The notes under the pieces: model-generated
Database searches by the model: none
What the model was told of the DNA's origin: nothing
What the model saw: only the letters and a program-made list of their open reading frames with translations
DNA from: Actinoplanes sp. N902-109
GTDB taxonomy: Bacteria; Actinomycetota; Actinomycetes; Mycobacteriales; Micromonosporaceae
Direction: 5' to 3'
NCBI RefSeq assembly: GCF_000389965.1
Contig: NC_021191.1
Span: 4,651,501 to 4,715,500 of the forward strand
Length of the DNA stretch: 64,000 nucleotides
Translations under genes and position numbers: made by a program
Part shown: one piece after another, positions 48,385-57,430 of the stretch
Layout of the letters: the number at the start of each line of letters is the position of its first letter
Position numbering within the stretch: position 1 is the first letter of the stretch

Positions 48385-49920
48385 GTGGCGGAGGAGGGCC
48401 CGGGAGCGCTCGACGACAATGGACCCGTGCCCGTCAGCGACCCCGATCCGACCCTGGCCGAGCTGTCGGCCGTGCGCCCGGGGCTGACCGGCGCCTACCA
48501 GCGCGCCCGGCCCCGGGCCCGCGCCGAGATCCTGGCCCGGCTGCTGGGCGCCCTCGACCGCGAACCGCTGCCGGCGGGCACCCCCACGGTGCGCTACCCG
48601 GCCGCGGCCGCCCAGCCGTTCGCCGCCGTCACCCCCGGGCTGACCGCGCACGTCGGCACCACGGCGATCACCGACCCGGCCGAGCTGGCCGGCGCGCTGG
48701 GCTGGCCGCAGCCGTTCCGCGCCGAGATCGCCAACAGCGTGGCCAACCTGGCGCTGGCCTACGCCGATCCCGCCCCGCCCGGCCCCGCTCCCCTGCTCAG
48801 CGGCACCCCGCCGCTGGCCGACCTGGAACAGCTGGTCACCGACGGGCATCCGCTGCACCCGTGCTGCCGCACCCGCACCGGCATGAGCGCCGGCGAGGTG
48901 CTGCGCTACGCCCCGGAACACCGGCCCACGCTGCGACTGCACCGGCTGGCTGTGCCGCGGCAGCGCTGGCACGGCGCCGGCCCGCCGGTGCTGCTGGCCC
49001 ACCCCTGGCAGGCCGAGCGGCTGCTGGCCGCGCACCCCTGGCTCACCCCGGCCGGGCTGAGCGCGCCGGTGCGCCCGCTGATGTCGCTGCGCACCCTCGA
49101 CGCCGGCAGCGAGCACATCAAGACCGCAGTGGACGTGCAGATGACCTCGGCGGTGCGCACGGTCTCCCCGGCGGCGGTGCACAACGGACCCCGGCTGTCG
49201 GTGCTGCTGCGCCGGCTGACCGCGGACCTGCCGCTGGACGTGCTGGCCGAAACCCACGCCGGGGCGGTGATCGTGGACGGTGCCCCCAGCCGGCACCTGG
49301 CCCACCTGCGCCGGGCCGCGCCCGTGCTGCGCCCCGGCGAGGTGGTGCTGCCGCTGGCGGCGCTGGCCGCTGCCGACCCGTACGACAACCGGCCGGTGCT
49401 GCTGCACGCCGCACCCGACCCGTACGCCTGGTGGCAGGCCCTGACCGGGTTGCTGGTCCCGGCGCTGCTGACCGTGCTGCAGCGCGGGGTGGCGCTGGAG
49501 GCGCACGGGCAGAACACCCTGGTGGTGCTGGACCGCCGGCGCCACCCGGTGCGCCTGGTCTACCGCGACTTCGGCGGGGTGCGGGTCAGCCCGGCCCGGC
49601 TGCGCGCGGCCGGTCACGAGGTGCCGCCGCTGCACGGTGACCTGGTCAGCGACGACCCGCAGGTGCTGCGCACCAAGGTGGCCGCAGCCGCGCTGGGCAC
49701 CGTGGCCGGACAGCTGATCGCCGTGCTGACCCGCGCCGGCGCCGACCCGGGCAAGCTGTGGGGCGTGCTGGCGCAGCAGCTCACGGCCACCGGCACCGCC
49801 GACGTGCGGGCCCTGCTCAGCCGGCCGCTGCCGGTCAAGGCGACCACCGCGATGCGGCTGGCCACCGATCCGCTCAGCGACGTGTGGGCGCAGCTGGACA
49901 ACCCGATGGCGGCGTCGTGA
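48385..49920 (+). CDS. IucA/IucC-family siderophore synthetase (first)
   Basis: The protein has the NIS-synthetase ATP-binding motif GHPLHPCCRTRTGMS, the substrate/nucleotide loop IKTAVDVQMTSAVRTVSPAAVHNGPRLS and the C-terminal EAHGQNTLVVLDRR...VYRDFGGVRVSP with the catalytic-site Asn and Asp. NIS synthetases condense a carboxylate such as citrate with an amine or alcohol. Start choice is uncertain: GTG at 48385 (close to a possible -10, perhaps leaderless) or GTG at 48427. The stop overlaps the second synthetase start (GTGA). Together with the decarboxylase it forms an NRPS-independent siderophore operon. Confidence 0.87.
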   Translation: MAEEGPGALDDNGPVPVSDPDPTLAELSAVRPGLTGAYQRARPRARAEILARLLGALDREPLPAGTPTVRYPAAAAQPFAAVTPGLTAHVGTTAITDPAELAGALGWPQPFRAEIANSVANLALAYADPAPPGPAPLLSGTPPLADLEQLVTDGHPLHPCCRTRTGMSAGEVLRYAPEHRPTLRLHRLAVPRQRWHGAGPPVLLAHPWQAERLLAAHPWLTPAGLSAPVRPLMSLRTLDAGSEHIKTAVDVQMTSAVRTVSPAAVHNGPRLSVLLRRLTADLPLDVLAETHAGAVIVDGAPSRHLAHLRRAAPVLRPGEVVLPLAALAAADPYDNRPVLLHAAPDPYAWWQALTGLLVPALLTVLQRGVALEAHGQNTLVVLDRRRHPVRLVYRDFGGVRVSPARLRAAGHEVPPLHGDLVSDDPQVLRTKVAAAALGTVAGQLIAVLTRAGADPGKLWGVLAQQLTATGTADVRALLSRPLPVKATTAMRLATDPLSDVWAQLDNPMAAS

Positions 49921-51509
49921 CCCGCAGCCTGCCGGTCTCGCGCCTGGAGCTGACCGCAGAGCCGGTGGCCGCCGCGCTGGCCGGGCACGCCCCGCAGCTC
50001 AGCGCCGGTTTCGCCGCGGCGCTGCCGCAGGCCGCGCAGGTGGTGGGCCGCCGGCTGCGCGGGGCGCTGGTGCGGGAACGGCTGACCGGGCCCGGCACCG
50101 GCGGCACCCGGCACGCCTTCGGGCGGGTGGAGTACGCCCGGGCCGGCGCGGACGACCCGGCCGAGCTGATCCCGGCGCACCTGCCCGGCGCGGCGGGCCT
50201 GGCCGCCGAGGTGCGCAACGCCGTGGTCAACCTGGCCGTCGCGCTGGCCCGCCGGCAGCGCCCGGACCTGAGCGCCGGGGACGCCGACACGCAGGCCGTC
50301 GCGGCCGAACGCCTCGCGGTGTCCGGGCACAACCTGCACCCGTGCGGGCGCACCCGGCTGGGCTGGGACACCACCGACGTCCTCGCGCACGACCTGGAGG
50401 CCGGGCACACCCGGGTCGGGTTCGTGGCGGTACGCGACGACGCGCACCTGGGCGACGACGTGGGCGCGCTGCTGCGCGAGCAGTACCCGCAGCTGCCCGC
50501 CGCGCCCCCCGGGTTCCGGCTGCAGCCGGTGCACGCCTGGCAGCGCGACGCCGTGCTGCGGCAGCGCTACCCCGGCCTGCTCGCCGACGGGGCGCTGCGG
50601 CTGCTGGACGCCGAGCTGCCCGCGGTGCCGACCGCGGCGCTGCGCACCCTGCTGCTGCCCCCGGGCGCCGACGGGCGGCGCCGCTACCTCAAGGTGTCGC
50701 TGGACATCCAGGTCACCTCGACGCGGCGCAGCATCTCGGTGGCCAGCACCCGCAACGGCCCGGCGGTCTCCGCGCTGCTGCACCGGCTGGTGGCCGCCGG
50801 GCCGCACGCCGGGCGGCTGCTGCTGATGGCAGAGACCGCGGGCGCGGCGGTCCCGGCCGGGTCGGGGCGCGACGTGTCGGCCATCGTGCGCGACGGGCTG
50901 GCCGGGCGGCTGGCCCCGGGCGAGCGGGCGGTGCCCGGCGGTGCCCTGCCGCTGCTGGCCCCGGCACTGGTCGACGAGTTCGCCGGTGGGGCACCGGCCT
51001 GGCTGCGCGCGTACGCCGAGCTGCTGCTGCCGCCGTTGCTGCGGCTCACCGCGCAGGGGGTGGCGCTGGAGGCCCACCTGCAGAACTGCCTGCCCACGTT
51101 CGTGGCGGGCGCCCCGCACCGGCTGGCCGTGCGCGACTTCGCCGGGCTACGGCTGCACCCGGGGCGGCTGGCGGCAGCCGGTCACGGCGTGCCGCTGTGG
51201 CCGGGCTCGGTGGTGGCCACCGGCGAACCCGGGGTGCTGCGCGCCAAACTCGGCTACACACTGTTCCAGGCGCACCTGGGTGAGCTGGTGATCGCGCTGG
51301 GCGCCTCGCACGCGCTGGCCGAGGACCACGCCTGGCGCATCGTGCGCTCGGTGCTCGACCACGCGCGCGACACCGGCGACCTGACCGGCGAGGACCACGC
51401 CGCGTTCACCGCGCCGGTCATGGCGCACAAGGCGCTGGTGCGCATGCGCCTGGCCGGTGCCGGCGACGCCTACCTGCCGGTGGACAATCCCCTGCATGAG
51501 CGCGCCTGA
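49917..51509 (+). CDS. IucA/IucC-family siderophore synthetase (second)
   Basis: The 530-residue protein starts TRSLPVSRLELTAEPVAAALAG and has the motifs GHNLHPCGRTRLGWD, LKVSLDIQVTSTRRSISVASTRNGP and EAHLQNCLPTFV...VRDFAGLRLHP. These are the ATP-grasp-like active-site features of NIS synthetases. It is paralogous to the first synthetase but only distantly similar, so the two probably make successive bonds. The downstream decarboxylase begins 14 bases inside its 3' end. No siderophore exporter or uptake gene is found within the operon. Confidence 0.88.
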   Translation: MTRSLPVSRLELTAEPVAAALAGHAPQLSAGFAAALPQAAQVVGRRLRGALVRERLTGPGTGGTRHAFGRVEYARAGADDPAELIPAHLPGAAGLAAEVRNAVVNLAVALARRQRPDLSAGDADTQAVAAERLAVSGHNLHPCGRTRLGWDTTDVLAHDLEAGHTRVGFVAVRDDAHLGDDVGALLREQYPQLPAAPPGFRLQPVHAWQRDAVLRQRYPGLLADGALRLLDAELPAVPTAALRTLLLPPGADGRRRYLKVSLDIQVTSTRRSISVASTRNGPAVSALLHRLVAAGPHAGRLLLMAETAGAAVPAGSGRDVSAIVRDGLAGRLAPGERAVPGGALPLLAPALVDEFAGGAPAWLRAYAELLLPPLLRLTAQGVALEAHLQNCLPTFVAGAPHRLAVRDFAGLRLHPGRLAAAGHGVPLWPGSVVATGEPGVLRAKLGYTLFQAHLGELVIALGASHALAEDHAWRIVRSVLDHARDTGDLTGEDHAAFTAPVMAHKALVRMRLAGAGDAYLPVDNPLHERA

Positions 51510-52647
51510 ACCCGTGCTGGCCGCGCTGCGCGGCCGGCCCTCGCCGGTCTGTGCCTACGTCTACGACCGGCAGGCGCTGCGGGAGCGGGCCGCGGCGGTG
51601 CGCGCGGCACTGCCCGCGAACACGATCCTGCTGTACGCGGTGAAGGCCAACGGGCACCCCGACGTGGCCGGCACCCTCGCGCAGGCCTGCGACGGGCTGG
51701 AGGTCGCCTCCGGCGGCGAGCTCGAGCTGGCGGTGGCCGCCGGCGCGCGGCGCATCGTGTTCGGCGGCCCGGCCAAGACCGATGCCGAGCTGGCCGCCGC
51801 CCTGCACGCCGGCGCGCAGATCAACATCGAGAGCGGCCAGGAGCTGCTGCGGCTCGACCGGCTGGCCGCGGCCGCCGGGATCCAGGCCCAGGCCTGCGTA
51901 CGGGTCAACCGCGCCACCGCCACCGTGACCGGCACCCACGCCATGACCGGCACCCCCACCCCGTTCGGCGTCGACGAGAGCCGGCTGGGGCAGTTCTTCG
52001 CGCTGCCCCGCGAGCACGTCACCATCCTCGGCTTCCACCTGCACGCGGTGTCGAACAACCTCGACGCCGCCGCGCACGCCCGCTTCCTCACCGACTGCCT
52101 GACCTGGTCGGCAAGCGCGGCGGCCCGGCACGGCATCACACTGCGGGTGGTCAACGCCGGGGGCGGGCTGGGCGTCGACTACACCACCGCCGGCACCACC
52201 ATCGACCTGACCGGCTTCGCCCGGGGCGTACGGGTGCCCGACGGGGTGACGCTGATCATGGAACCGGGCCGCGTCCTGGCCGCCGACGCCGGCTGGTACG
52301 CCGCCGAGGTGCTCGACCTCAAGCACACCCACGGCACCTGGTTCGCCGTGCTGCGCGGCGGCACCCACCACTTCCGGCTGCCCGCGGCGTGGGGCTACAG
52401 CCACCCGTTCACGGTGCTCGAGCGCCCGGTGTGGCCGTACCCCTGGGACCGCCCCTCGGTGTCGGGCGTGCCGGTCGACGCCGTGGGCGAGCTGTGCACC
52501 CCGCGCGACGTGCTCGCCCGCGCCCAGCCCGTCGAGCGGCTGCGCGTCGGTGACGTGCTGGTGTTCGCCCGCACCGGCGCCTACGGCTGGGACATCTCGC
52601 ACCACGACTTCCTGCGCCACGAGCCGCCGGAGTTCCTGGTGCTGTGA
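51496..52647 (+). CDS. PLP-dependent group III decarboxylase (SbnH/DAP-decarboxylase-like)
   Basis: The 383-residue alanine-racemase-fold protein has LLYAVKANGHPDVAGTL with the PLP Lys, GLEVASGGELELAVAAGA, HLHAVSNNLDAAAH, VVNAGGGLGVDY, IMEPGRVLAADAG and the active-site Cys region VGELCTPRDVL. The last is where DAP/ornithine decarboxylases have CxxxD. In staphyloferrin-type NIS pathways an SbnH-like enzyme decarboxylates the amino acid building block or a citryl intermediate. Its position after two NIS synthetases, with overlapping frames, supports that role here. Confidence 0.87.
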   Translation: MSAPEPVLAALRGRPSPVCAYVYDRQALRERAAAVRAALPANTILLYAVKANGHPDVAGTLAQACDGLEVASGGELELAVAAGARRIVFGGPAKTDAELAAALHAGAQINIESGQELLRLDRLAAAAGIQAQACVRVNRATATVTGTHAMTGTPTPFGVDESRLGQFFALPREHVTILGFHLHAVSNNLDAAAHARFLTDCLTWSASAAARHGITLRVVNAGGGLGVDYTTAGTTIDLTGFARGVRVPDGVTLIMEPGRVLAADAGWYAAEVLDLKHTHGTWFAVLRGGTHHFRLPAAWGYSHPFTVLERPVWPYPWDRPSVSGVPVDAVGELCTPRDVLARAQPVERLRVGDVLVFARTGAYGWDISHHDFLRHEPPEFLVL

Positions 52648-52688
52648 GCCGCCGGGTTGCTCGTGCCGGGGCATGGCACCATGCGGTC

Positions 52689-54161
52689 ATGCGCTGGCGG
52701 ATCCTGCTCGGACTGACGTTTGTGGTGGCGGCGCTGGCGCTGGGCCTGCACCCCTGGGCGTGGCCACTGTGGCCGGCCACCGGCCGCTTCCTCGCCGCGC
52801 ACTGGCTCGCCTTGACCCTGGCCGGGCTGGGCGTGGTGACGCTGGGCCGACCGGCGTGGCGGCTGCCCCGGGTGAACGGCACCTGGTTGCTGTCCTACCG
52901 GGGCGTGGCCACCGTCGCGGGCGTGGTCGCCGCCACCGGGGTCATCGCCATGGTGGCGATGCTGAGCGTGGCGGCCGGCTCCCCGGTGCCCGGCGACCGC
53001 GCCAAACTCCAGATCGACGCGATCAAGTACGGTCTGGGCAGCTTCGCCGCCGCCGGCGCCGCGGCGGCCCTGCTGCTCGGGGTGCGCCGCCAGCAGCACA
53101 CCGAGCAGGCCCAGATCCACACCGAGCACGACGCCACCGAACGCCGCGTCACCGACCTGTACACCAAGGCCGTCGAGCAGCTCGGCTCGGCCGACGCAGC
53201 GGTACGCCTGGGCGGCCTGTACGCCCTGGAGCGCGTCGCGCAGAACACCGCGGCCCAGCGCCAGACCGTGGTCAACGTGGTGTGCGCCTACCTGCGCATG
53301 CCTTACACCCCACCGGCCGACCCACCGCCGCTGCCGGCCGGGGACGAGCGCGATCCGCGTCAGGAGCTCCAGGTCCGGCTGACCGCCCAGCGCATCCTGT
53401 CGGCGCATCTGAGCCCCGGCTTCGCCGACGCCTTCTGGCCCGGCATCGACCTCGACCTGACCGGCGCCACCCTGGTCGACTGGGCGCTCACCCACGCCGA
53501 GGTCGGCCGCGTCACCTGCAACCGGGCGGTCTTCCACGGCACGGCGACCTTCGAGGGCACGGCGTTCGCCGCGGACGCCACCTTCACCGGCGCCACTTTC
53601 CTGAACCACGTCAAGTTCCGGGAAGCGACGTTCGCGGGCCGGGCGCTGCTCGACCGTGTGCGGGTCGACGGCCGCTCGACCTTCAGCCAGGTCTCGTTCT
53701 GCGGCGAGGTCTGGTTCGACAGCGCCACCCTGGCCAGGGATGCTTACTTCCAGCAGACCCGGTTCGTCGCCGACGCCGACTTCAGCAACACGACGTTCCG
53801 GGCCAACGCTTCGTTTATCAACGCCACGTTTTCGGGGAACAGCACGTTCGTGGGCTCAACCTTCACCGAGCACGCCGCTTTCGACCGCGCCACCTTCGCA
53901 TCCTCGGCGGACTTCACGAGGGCCGAGTTCGGTCGCACGGCGCGCTTCCACCAGGTGACCTTCGCCGAGACGACTCGCTTCGAGCACTCCACGTTCCGCG
54001 GCAACGCCCACTTCTCGGCGATCACCGGGCAGCTGATGCTTGACGGGGCGCGGGCCGAGTTCCGCGCCGATCGCACTGACGAGTGGCCGGCGGGCTGGGC
54101 GCTGGGCGACGAGAAGGACGGTTACGCGCCGCTGCGGCCCTCAGCGGGGGATGCGGCGTAG
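52689..54161 (+). CDS. Membrane-anchored pentapeptide-repeat protein
   Basis: About four hydrophobic segments occupy residues 1-140 (ILLGLTFVVAALALGL, FLAAHWLALTLAGLGVVTLG, ATVAGVVAATGVIAMVAMLSV, KYGLGSFAAAGAAAALLLGV). A helical linker follows (HTEHDATERRVTDLYTKAVEQLGSADAAVRLGGLYALERVAQ). About 30 pentapeptides of the A/x-x-F-x-x type form the C-terminus (ATFEGTAFAADATFTGATFLNHVKF...FHQVTFAETTRFEHSTFRG), which fold as a right-handed beta helix. This two-part design (YALERVAxxS-type segment plus pentapeptides) is common in actinomycetes; the function is unknown. The ATG at 52689 is chosen because the first helix starts there; a GTG at 52644 overlaps the decarboxylase stop. Confidence 0.82.
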   Translation: MRWRILLGLTFVVAALALGLHPWAWPLWPATGRFLAAHWLALTLAGLGVVTLGRPAWRLPRVNGTWLLSYRGVATVAGVVAATGVIAMVAMLSVAAGSPVPGDRAKLQIDAIKYGLGSFAAAGAAAALLLGVRRQQHTEQAQIHTEHDATERRVTDLYTKAVEQLGSADAAVRLGGLYALERVAQNTAAQRQTVVNVVCAYLRMPYTPPADPPPLPAGDERDPRQELQVRLTAQRILSAHLSPGFADAFWPGIDLDLTGATLVDWALTHAEVGRVTCNRAVFHGTATFEGTAFAADATFTGATFLNHVKFREATFAGRALLDRVRVDGRSTFSQVSFCGEVWFDSATLARDAYFQQTRFVADADFSNTTFRANASFINATFSGNSTFVGSTFTEHAAFDRATFASSADFTRAEFGRTARFHQVTFAETTRFEHSTFRGNAHFSAITGQLMLDGARAEFRADRTDEWPAGWALGDEKDGYAPLRPSAGDAA

Positions 54162-54626
54162 CTCGCGCAGCGCCTGGCGGCGGGTGTCACCCCTGAGGGT
54201 GTCGATGTACAGGGTGCCGTCGAGGTGGTCGGTCTCGTGCTGCAGGGCGCGCGCCAGCAGCCCGGTGCCCCGGATGGTCACCGGCTCGCCGTGCTGGTCG
54301 ACGCCGGTAGCGGTGACGGCCATCGCGCGCTGGGTGGGAAAGCCCAGGTCGGGCAGTGACAGGCATGCCTCCGGGTCGTCCTGCGCGCCCTCGGGATCGG
54401 ACAGCACCGGGTTGATCAGGTGACCCACCCGGCCGTCGACGTTGAACGAGAACGCGCGCAGGTTCACCCCGATCTGCGGCGCGGCCACGCCGGCCCGGCC
54501 CGGTTCCCGCACGGTGTCCTCCAGGTCCTGCACGAGCCGGCGTACCGCCTCGTCGAAGACCGTGACGGGGTCGCTGGTGGTGCGCAGCACCGGGTCGCCG
54601 TACAAGCGGATGGGACGCACAGTCAT
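54141..54626 (-). CDS. def: Peptide deformylase
   Basis: The 161-residue protein has all three catalytic motifs: GVAAPQIG (motif I, GxGxAAxQ-like with Val), EACLSLP (motif II, EGCLS with Ala) and ALQHETDHLDG (motif III, HExxH). Cys, two His and Glu supply the metal site. It removes the N-formyl group from nascent proteins. The Gly-to-Ala change in motif II and the short length suggest an accessory actinobacterial isoform rather than the housekeeping one. It overlaps the 3' end of the pentapeptide gene, tail to tail, by 21 bases. Confidence 0.93.
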   Translation of the reverse strand: MTVRPIRLYGDPVLRTTSDPVTVFDEAVRRLVQDLEDTVREPGRAGVAAPQIGVNLRAFSFNVDGRVGHLINPVLSDPEGAQDDPEACLSLPDLGFPTQRAMAVTATGVDQHGEPVTIRGTGLLARALQHETDHLDGTLYIDTLRGDTRRQALRELRRIPR

Positions 54627-54633
54627 GCTTGGA

Positions 54634-55857
54634 TCATGCCAGGGCCCGCCGGATCGGGGCGGCCTTGGCCGCCGCCTCGGCGACCTCGGCCGCCGGGTCG
54701 CTGTCGATCGTGATGCCGCCGCCCGCCCACAGGTGCAGGCGACCCGAGCCGGCCGCGACCGTACGGATGGTCAGGCCGAGGTCGATGTGGTCGGTGCCGA
54801 CCCAGCCCAGCGCGCCCATGCTCACCCCGCGGCCCACCGGTTCCAGAGCCGCGATCCGGTGCAGCGCGGCCAGCTTGGGCGCGCCGGTCACCGATCCGCC
54901 CGGGCACAGCGCGCGCAGCAGCGCCGCCAGGTCGAGATCCCCGATGATCGGCGCTGACACCTGCGACTCGGCCTGCCACAGCTGCGCCCACCGGCGTACG
55001 GCGAACAGCTCGTCCACGACCACCGGGCCCACGCCGGGCAACCGCGCCAGGTCGTTGCGCATCAGGTCGACGATCATGATGTGCTCGGCGCGTTCCTTGG
55101 CCGAGGCAAGCAGGTCGGCGCGCCCGGTCGCGGTGGCCGGCCGGGTCCCCTTGATCGGCCGGGTGATCACCCGGCCGGCGCGGACCTCGACCAGGGTCTC
55201 CGGCGAGGCCGAGGCGATCGCCCAGCCGGTGCCGCTGAGCACGCCGCCGTAGCGGGCACCCGGCAGTTCGGTTACCCGCTGTAGGGCCCGGGCCGGATCG
55301 CCGGTGTACGGGGCACTGGCGTGACCCACCACGTTGGCCTGGTACACGTCGCCGCGCCCGATCGCCGCGCGGACCGCCTGCACCGCGGCGGCATGCTCGG
55401 CCGGTGTCCAACTGGGTACCCAGTCGCCCAGCCACCATGGATACTGATTGTCACCACCCGCATCGCTTTCACCGACGGCCGGGCCGGCGCCGGCCGCGTC
55501 GTCGTGCACGTACAGAACCGCTGCCACATCCGGGATTCCCGGCACCGGAGCCGGGGCGCCCGGAGCCCCGCCGGCCATCACCGAGCAGGCATCAGCTGAC
55601 ACGAAGAGTGATGATCCACAGACCGAGCCATCGCCGATCGGGTGGAAAGGGGTGGCCGAAAGGATGAGGTCTCGCACCGGTAGTCCGTTGCCGGCGAGCC
55701 ACTGTGTAACAAGCTCGGCGGGGTCACCCCCGTCGGACCGGAACCACTCGAACCGGCATGACGGACGGTGACGGCGCAGGCAGGAGGCCGGAGAACCCGG
55801 CGGACCCGGTCGCGCCGCTGTCGGAAAGTGGTCGTATCGGCCCGCGCCGTGGACCAT
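54634..55857 (-). CDS. Chorismate-binding enzyme (aminodeoxychorismate synthase component I-like)
   Basis: The C-terminal two thirds form the chorismate-binding domain: YQANVVGHASAPYTGDPARALQRV, FASASPETL-like AIASASPETLVEV, ITRPIKGTRPATATG with the catalytic PIKGTRP, IMIVDLMRNDLARLPG and the Mg-binding LCPGGSVTGAPKLAALHRIAALEP. The N-terminal domain (RRHRPSCRFEWFRSDGGDPAELVTQWLAG) fits stand-alone PabB-like proteins. It makes 4-amino-4-deoxychorismate for folate or for secondary metabolism; no PabA or PabC is adjacent. The start is uncertain; Met at 55857 is used, and the true start may be later, near RRHRPSCRF. Confidence 0.85.
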   Translation of the reverse strand: MVHGAGRYDHFPTAARPGPPGSPASCLRRHRPSCRFEWFRSDGGDPAELVTQWLAGNGLPVRDLILSATPFHPIGDGSVCGSSLFVSADACSVMAGGAPGAPAPVPGIPDVAAVLYVHDDAAGAGPAVGESDAGGDNQYPWWLGDWVPSWTPAEHAAAVQAVRAAIGRGDVYQANVVGHASAPYTGDPARALQRVTELPGARYGGVLSGTGWAIASASPETLVEVRAGRVITRPIKGTRPATATGRADLLASAKERAEHIMIVDLMRNDLARLPGVGPVVVDELFAVRRWAQLWQAESQVSAPIIGDLDLAALLRALCPGGSVTGAPKLAALHRIAALEPVGRGVSMGALGWVGTDHIDLGLTIRTVAAGSGRLHLWAGGGITIDSDPAAEVAEAAAKAAPIRRALA

Positions 55858-55979
55858 CGGAACAGTGGATTTCGTCAACGCCGCCCCATCACTCGCGCCC
55901 CCCGCACTCGTTCGGAAGGGAGTAATGTTCGGCCCCGTTGATGTGAAGCACAACACAAACCCCTGACCGGAGACCTTCG

Positions 55980-56180
55980 ATGTGCCAGCACCAAACCCCC
56001 TGCCCCTCCGCCGAAGCCTCCGACCGCGAAGCGGCCCGGATCGTGGCGACCTTCCCTGAGCAGGGTTGGAGCCTGCTGTGCAACGGTGTCATCGTCTTCG
56101 AGGACACCGGGGAACTGCTGCCCGACGGCAGCTGCGTCGCCCCGCACCGCGGTCCCGCCCGCCACGCCCTCGCAGCCTGA
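55980..56180 (+). CDS. DUF5999 family small protein
   Basis: The 66-residue protein reads MCQHQTPCPSAEASDREAARIVATFPEQGWSLLCNGVIVFEDTGELLPDGSCVAPHR, matching the actinobacterial DUF5999 family along its length. Conserved Cys2, Cys8, Cys34 and His4 suggest a small metal-binding protein, but no function is known. It is divergent from the chorismate-binding gene, and the gap of 122 bases is locally AT-rich (GTTGATGTGAAGCACAACAC), a likely promoter. Confidence 0.88.
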   Translation: MCQHQTPCPSAEASDREAARIVATFPEQGWSLLCNGVIVFEDTGELLPDGSCVAPHRGPARHALAA

Positions 56181-56505
56181 CACACCCCCGCAGCACGCCC
56201 CCGCCCGGCCCGGCCACCCGGCCCCGCCCGCCGCGACACAACCGCACAGGCCCGCACGCATCCGCGCAGTCCCCCGGCACCACGCGCGACCGGCGAGACC
56301 TCCCTGCGACACCCCGCACGAGCCACGCCACCGGCTGACCGTCCGGCCGTCATCCGGACGCAGCACGACACGAGGCATCAAGACCCGAGGCAGTATCACC
56401 CACGGCAGTAAGACCGGTGCGGGACCGCCCGGCACCACGACCCGGCACGCCGGCCCAGCCCCGCCGCGCAACCCCGGGACCGCGGCCCCACCGGCCACCG
56501 CCCCG
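56181..56505. other. Intergenic C-rich stretch
   Basis: About 325 bases between convergent genes. The printed strand is strongly C-rich with short CCGGCA/GACCGGC-like words; no gene, tRNA or clear terminator stem is recognised. The plus-strand frame continuing through it is an artefact of composition. Confidence 0.4.
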
Positions 56506-57348
56506 TCAGCAGCCGCCGGACACCAGCCGCGCCAGCCGCCCGGCGTCCGGGGAGTCCGGCGCCGGGGAATACACCACCACCCGCACGTCGCTGCCCGGCA
56601 CCTGCAGCACGTCACCGTCCAGCACGACCGCACCGGCCACCGGATGCTCCACGTGCTTGCGCATCCCCCGGTAGCGAGCCGGCCGCGCCGCGCCCCAGCG
56701 CTCGGCGAACTCGGCGCTGACCTCGTGCAACGCCGTGACCAGGTCAGCCAGCTCGGCGTCGTCGGGATGCTCCAGATAGGCCACCCGCAGATCCCCCACG
56801 ATCGCGTCGCGGTAGATCTCCTCCTCCCGCGGATCCACCCACACCAGCGGGCTGGGTTGCGTCATCTCGAACCAGACCACGTTGCGCGCCCGGCCGGCCA
56901 GCCGCCCCGAGTCACCCAGCAGCGCCGTCCAGGCCGCATTCCAGCGCAGCAGCCACCAGTCCGCCGAATACACCGCCACCGGCCAGTCCCGCAACCGGGT
57001 GACCATCCGCTCCACACTGCCGGGCACCGACCGCGACAACGCCCCGGTCGCCGGGGCCAGACCAGCCGCCCGGTGCAGCACCGCCGAGTCCTCCTCGTCC
57101 AGCCGCAAAGCCCGCGACAACGCCGCCACCACCGGCGCGGACGGCCGGGCGGCCCGCCCCTGCTCCAGTTGCACCAGATAATCCACCGACACCCCGGCCA
57201 GCACCGCCAGCTCCTCGCGGCGCAGCCCCGGAGCCCGCCGCGCGCTACCGGCCGTACCGGGAAGCACGAAGTCGCAACGGTCCCGGAAGCCGCGCAACAC
57301 CGTCCCCAGCCCCGGCGCCCGCACCGTGCCCGTCCTGTCCTGAACCAC
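56506..57348 (-). CDS. XRE-family regulator with MmyB-like ligand domain
   Basis: The 280-residue protein has an N-terminal XRE HTH (APGLRREELAVLAGVSVDYLVQLEQGRAARPSAPVVAALSRAL). The C-terminal MmyB-like domain contains VAVYSADWWLLRWNAAWTALLGD, NVVWFEMTQ, YLEHPDDAELADLVTALHEVSAEFAERWGA, HPVAGAVVLDGDVLQVPGSDVRVVVY. The R-R-x-P-G-L-R-R-E-E-L segment and this C-terminal domain define a large actinobacterial family, often divergent from a dehydrogenase it regulates. Here the divergent SDR gene is 82 bases away. The GTG at 57348 is used as start. Confidence 0.9.
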   Translation of the reverse strand: MVQDRTGTVRAPGLGTVLRGFRDRCDFVLPGTAGSARRAPGLRREELAVLAGVSVDYLVQLEQGRAARPSAPVVAALSRALRLDEEDSAVLHRAAGLAPATGALSRSVPGSVERMVTRLRDWPVAVYSADWWLLRWNAAWTALLGDSGRLAGRARNVVWFEMTQPSPLVWVDPREEEIYRDAIVGDLRVAYLEHPDDAELADLVTALHEVSAEFAERWGAARPARYRGMRKHVEHPVAGAVVLDGDVLQVPGSDVRVVVYSPAPDSPDAGRLARLVSGGC

Positions 57349-57430
57349 CCGATCATCGTAGGTGGTACCGGCAGTCCTACCGACCGGTGCCGCCTTCCGC
57401 CCGCCCACCCCCGGCTGCAGGCTGGCACCC

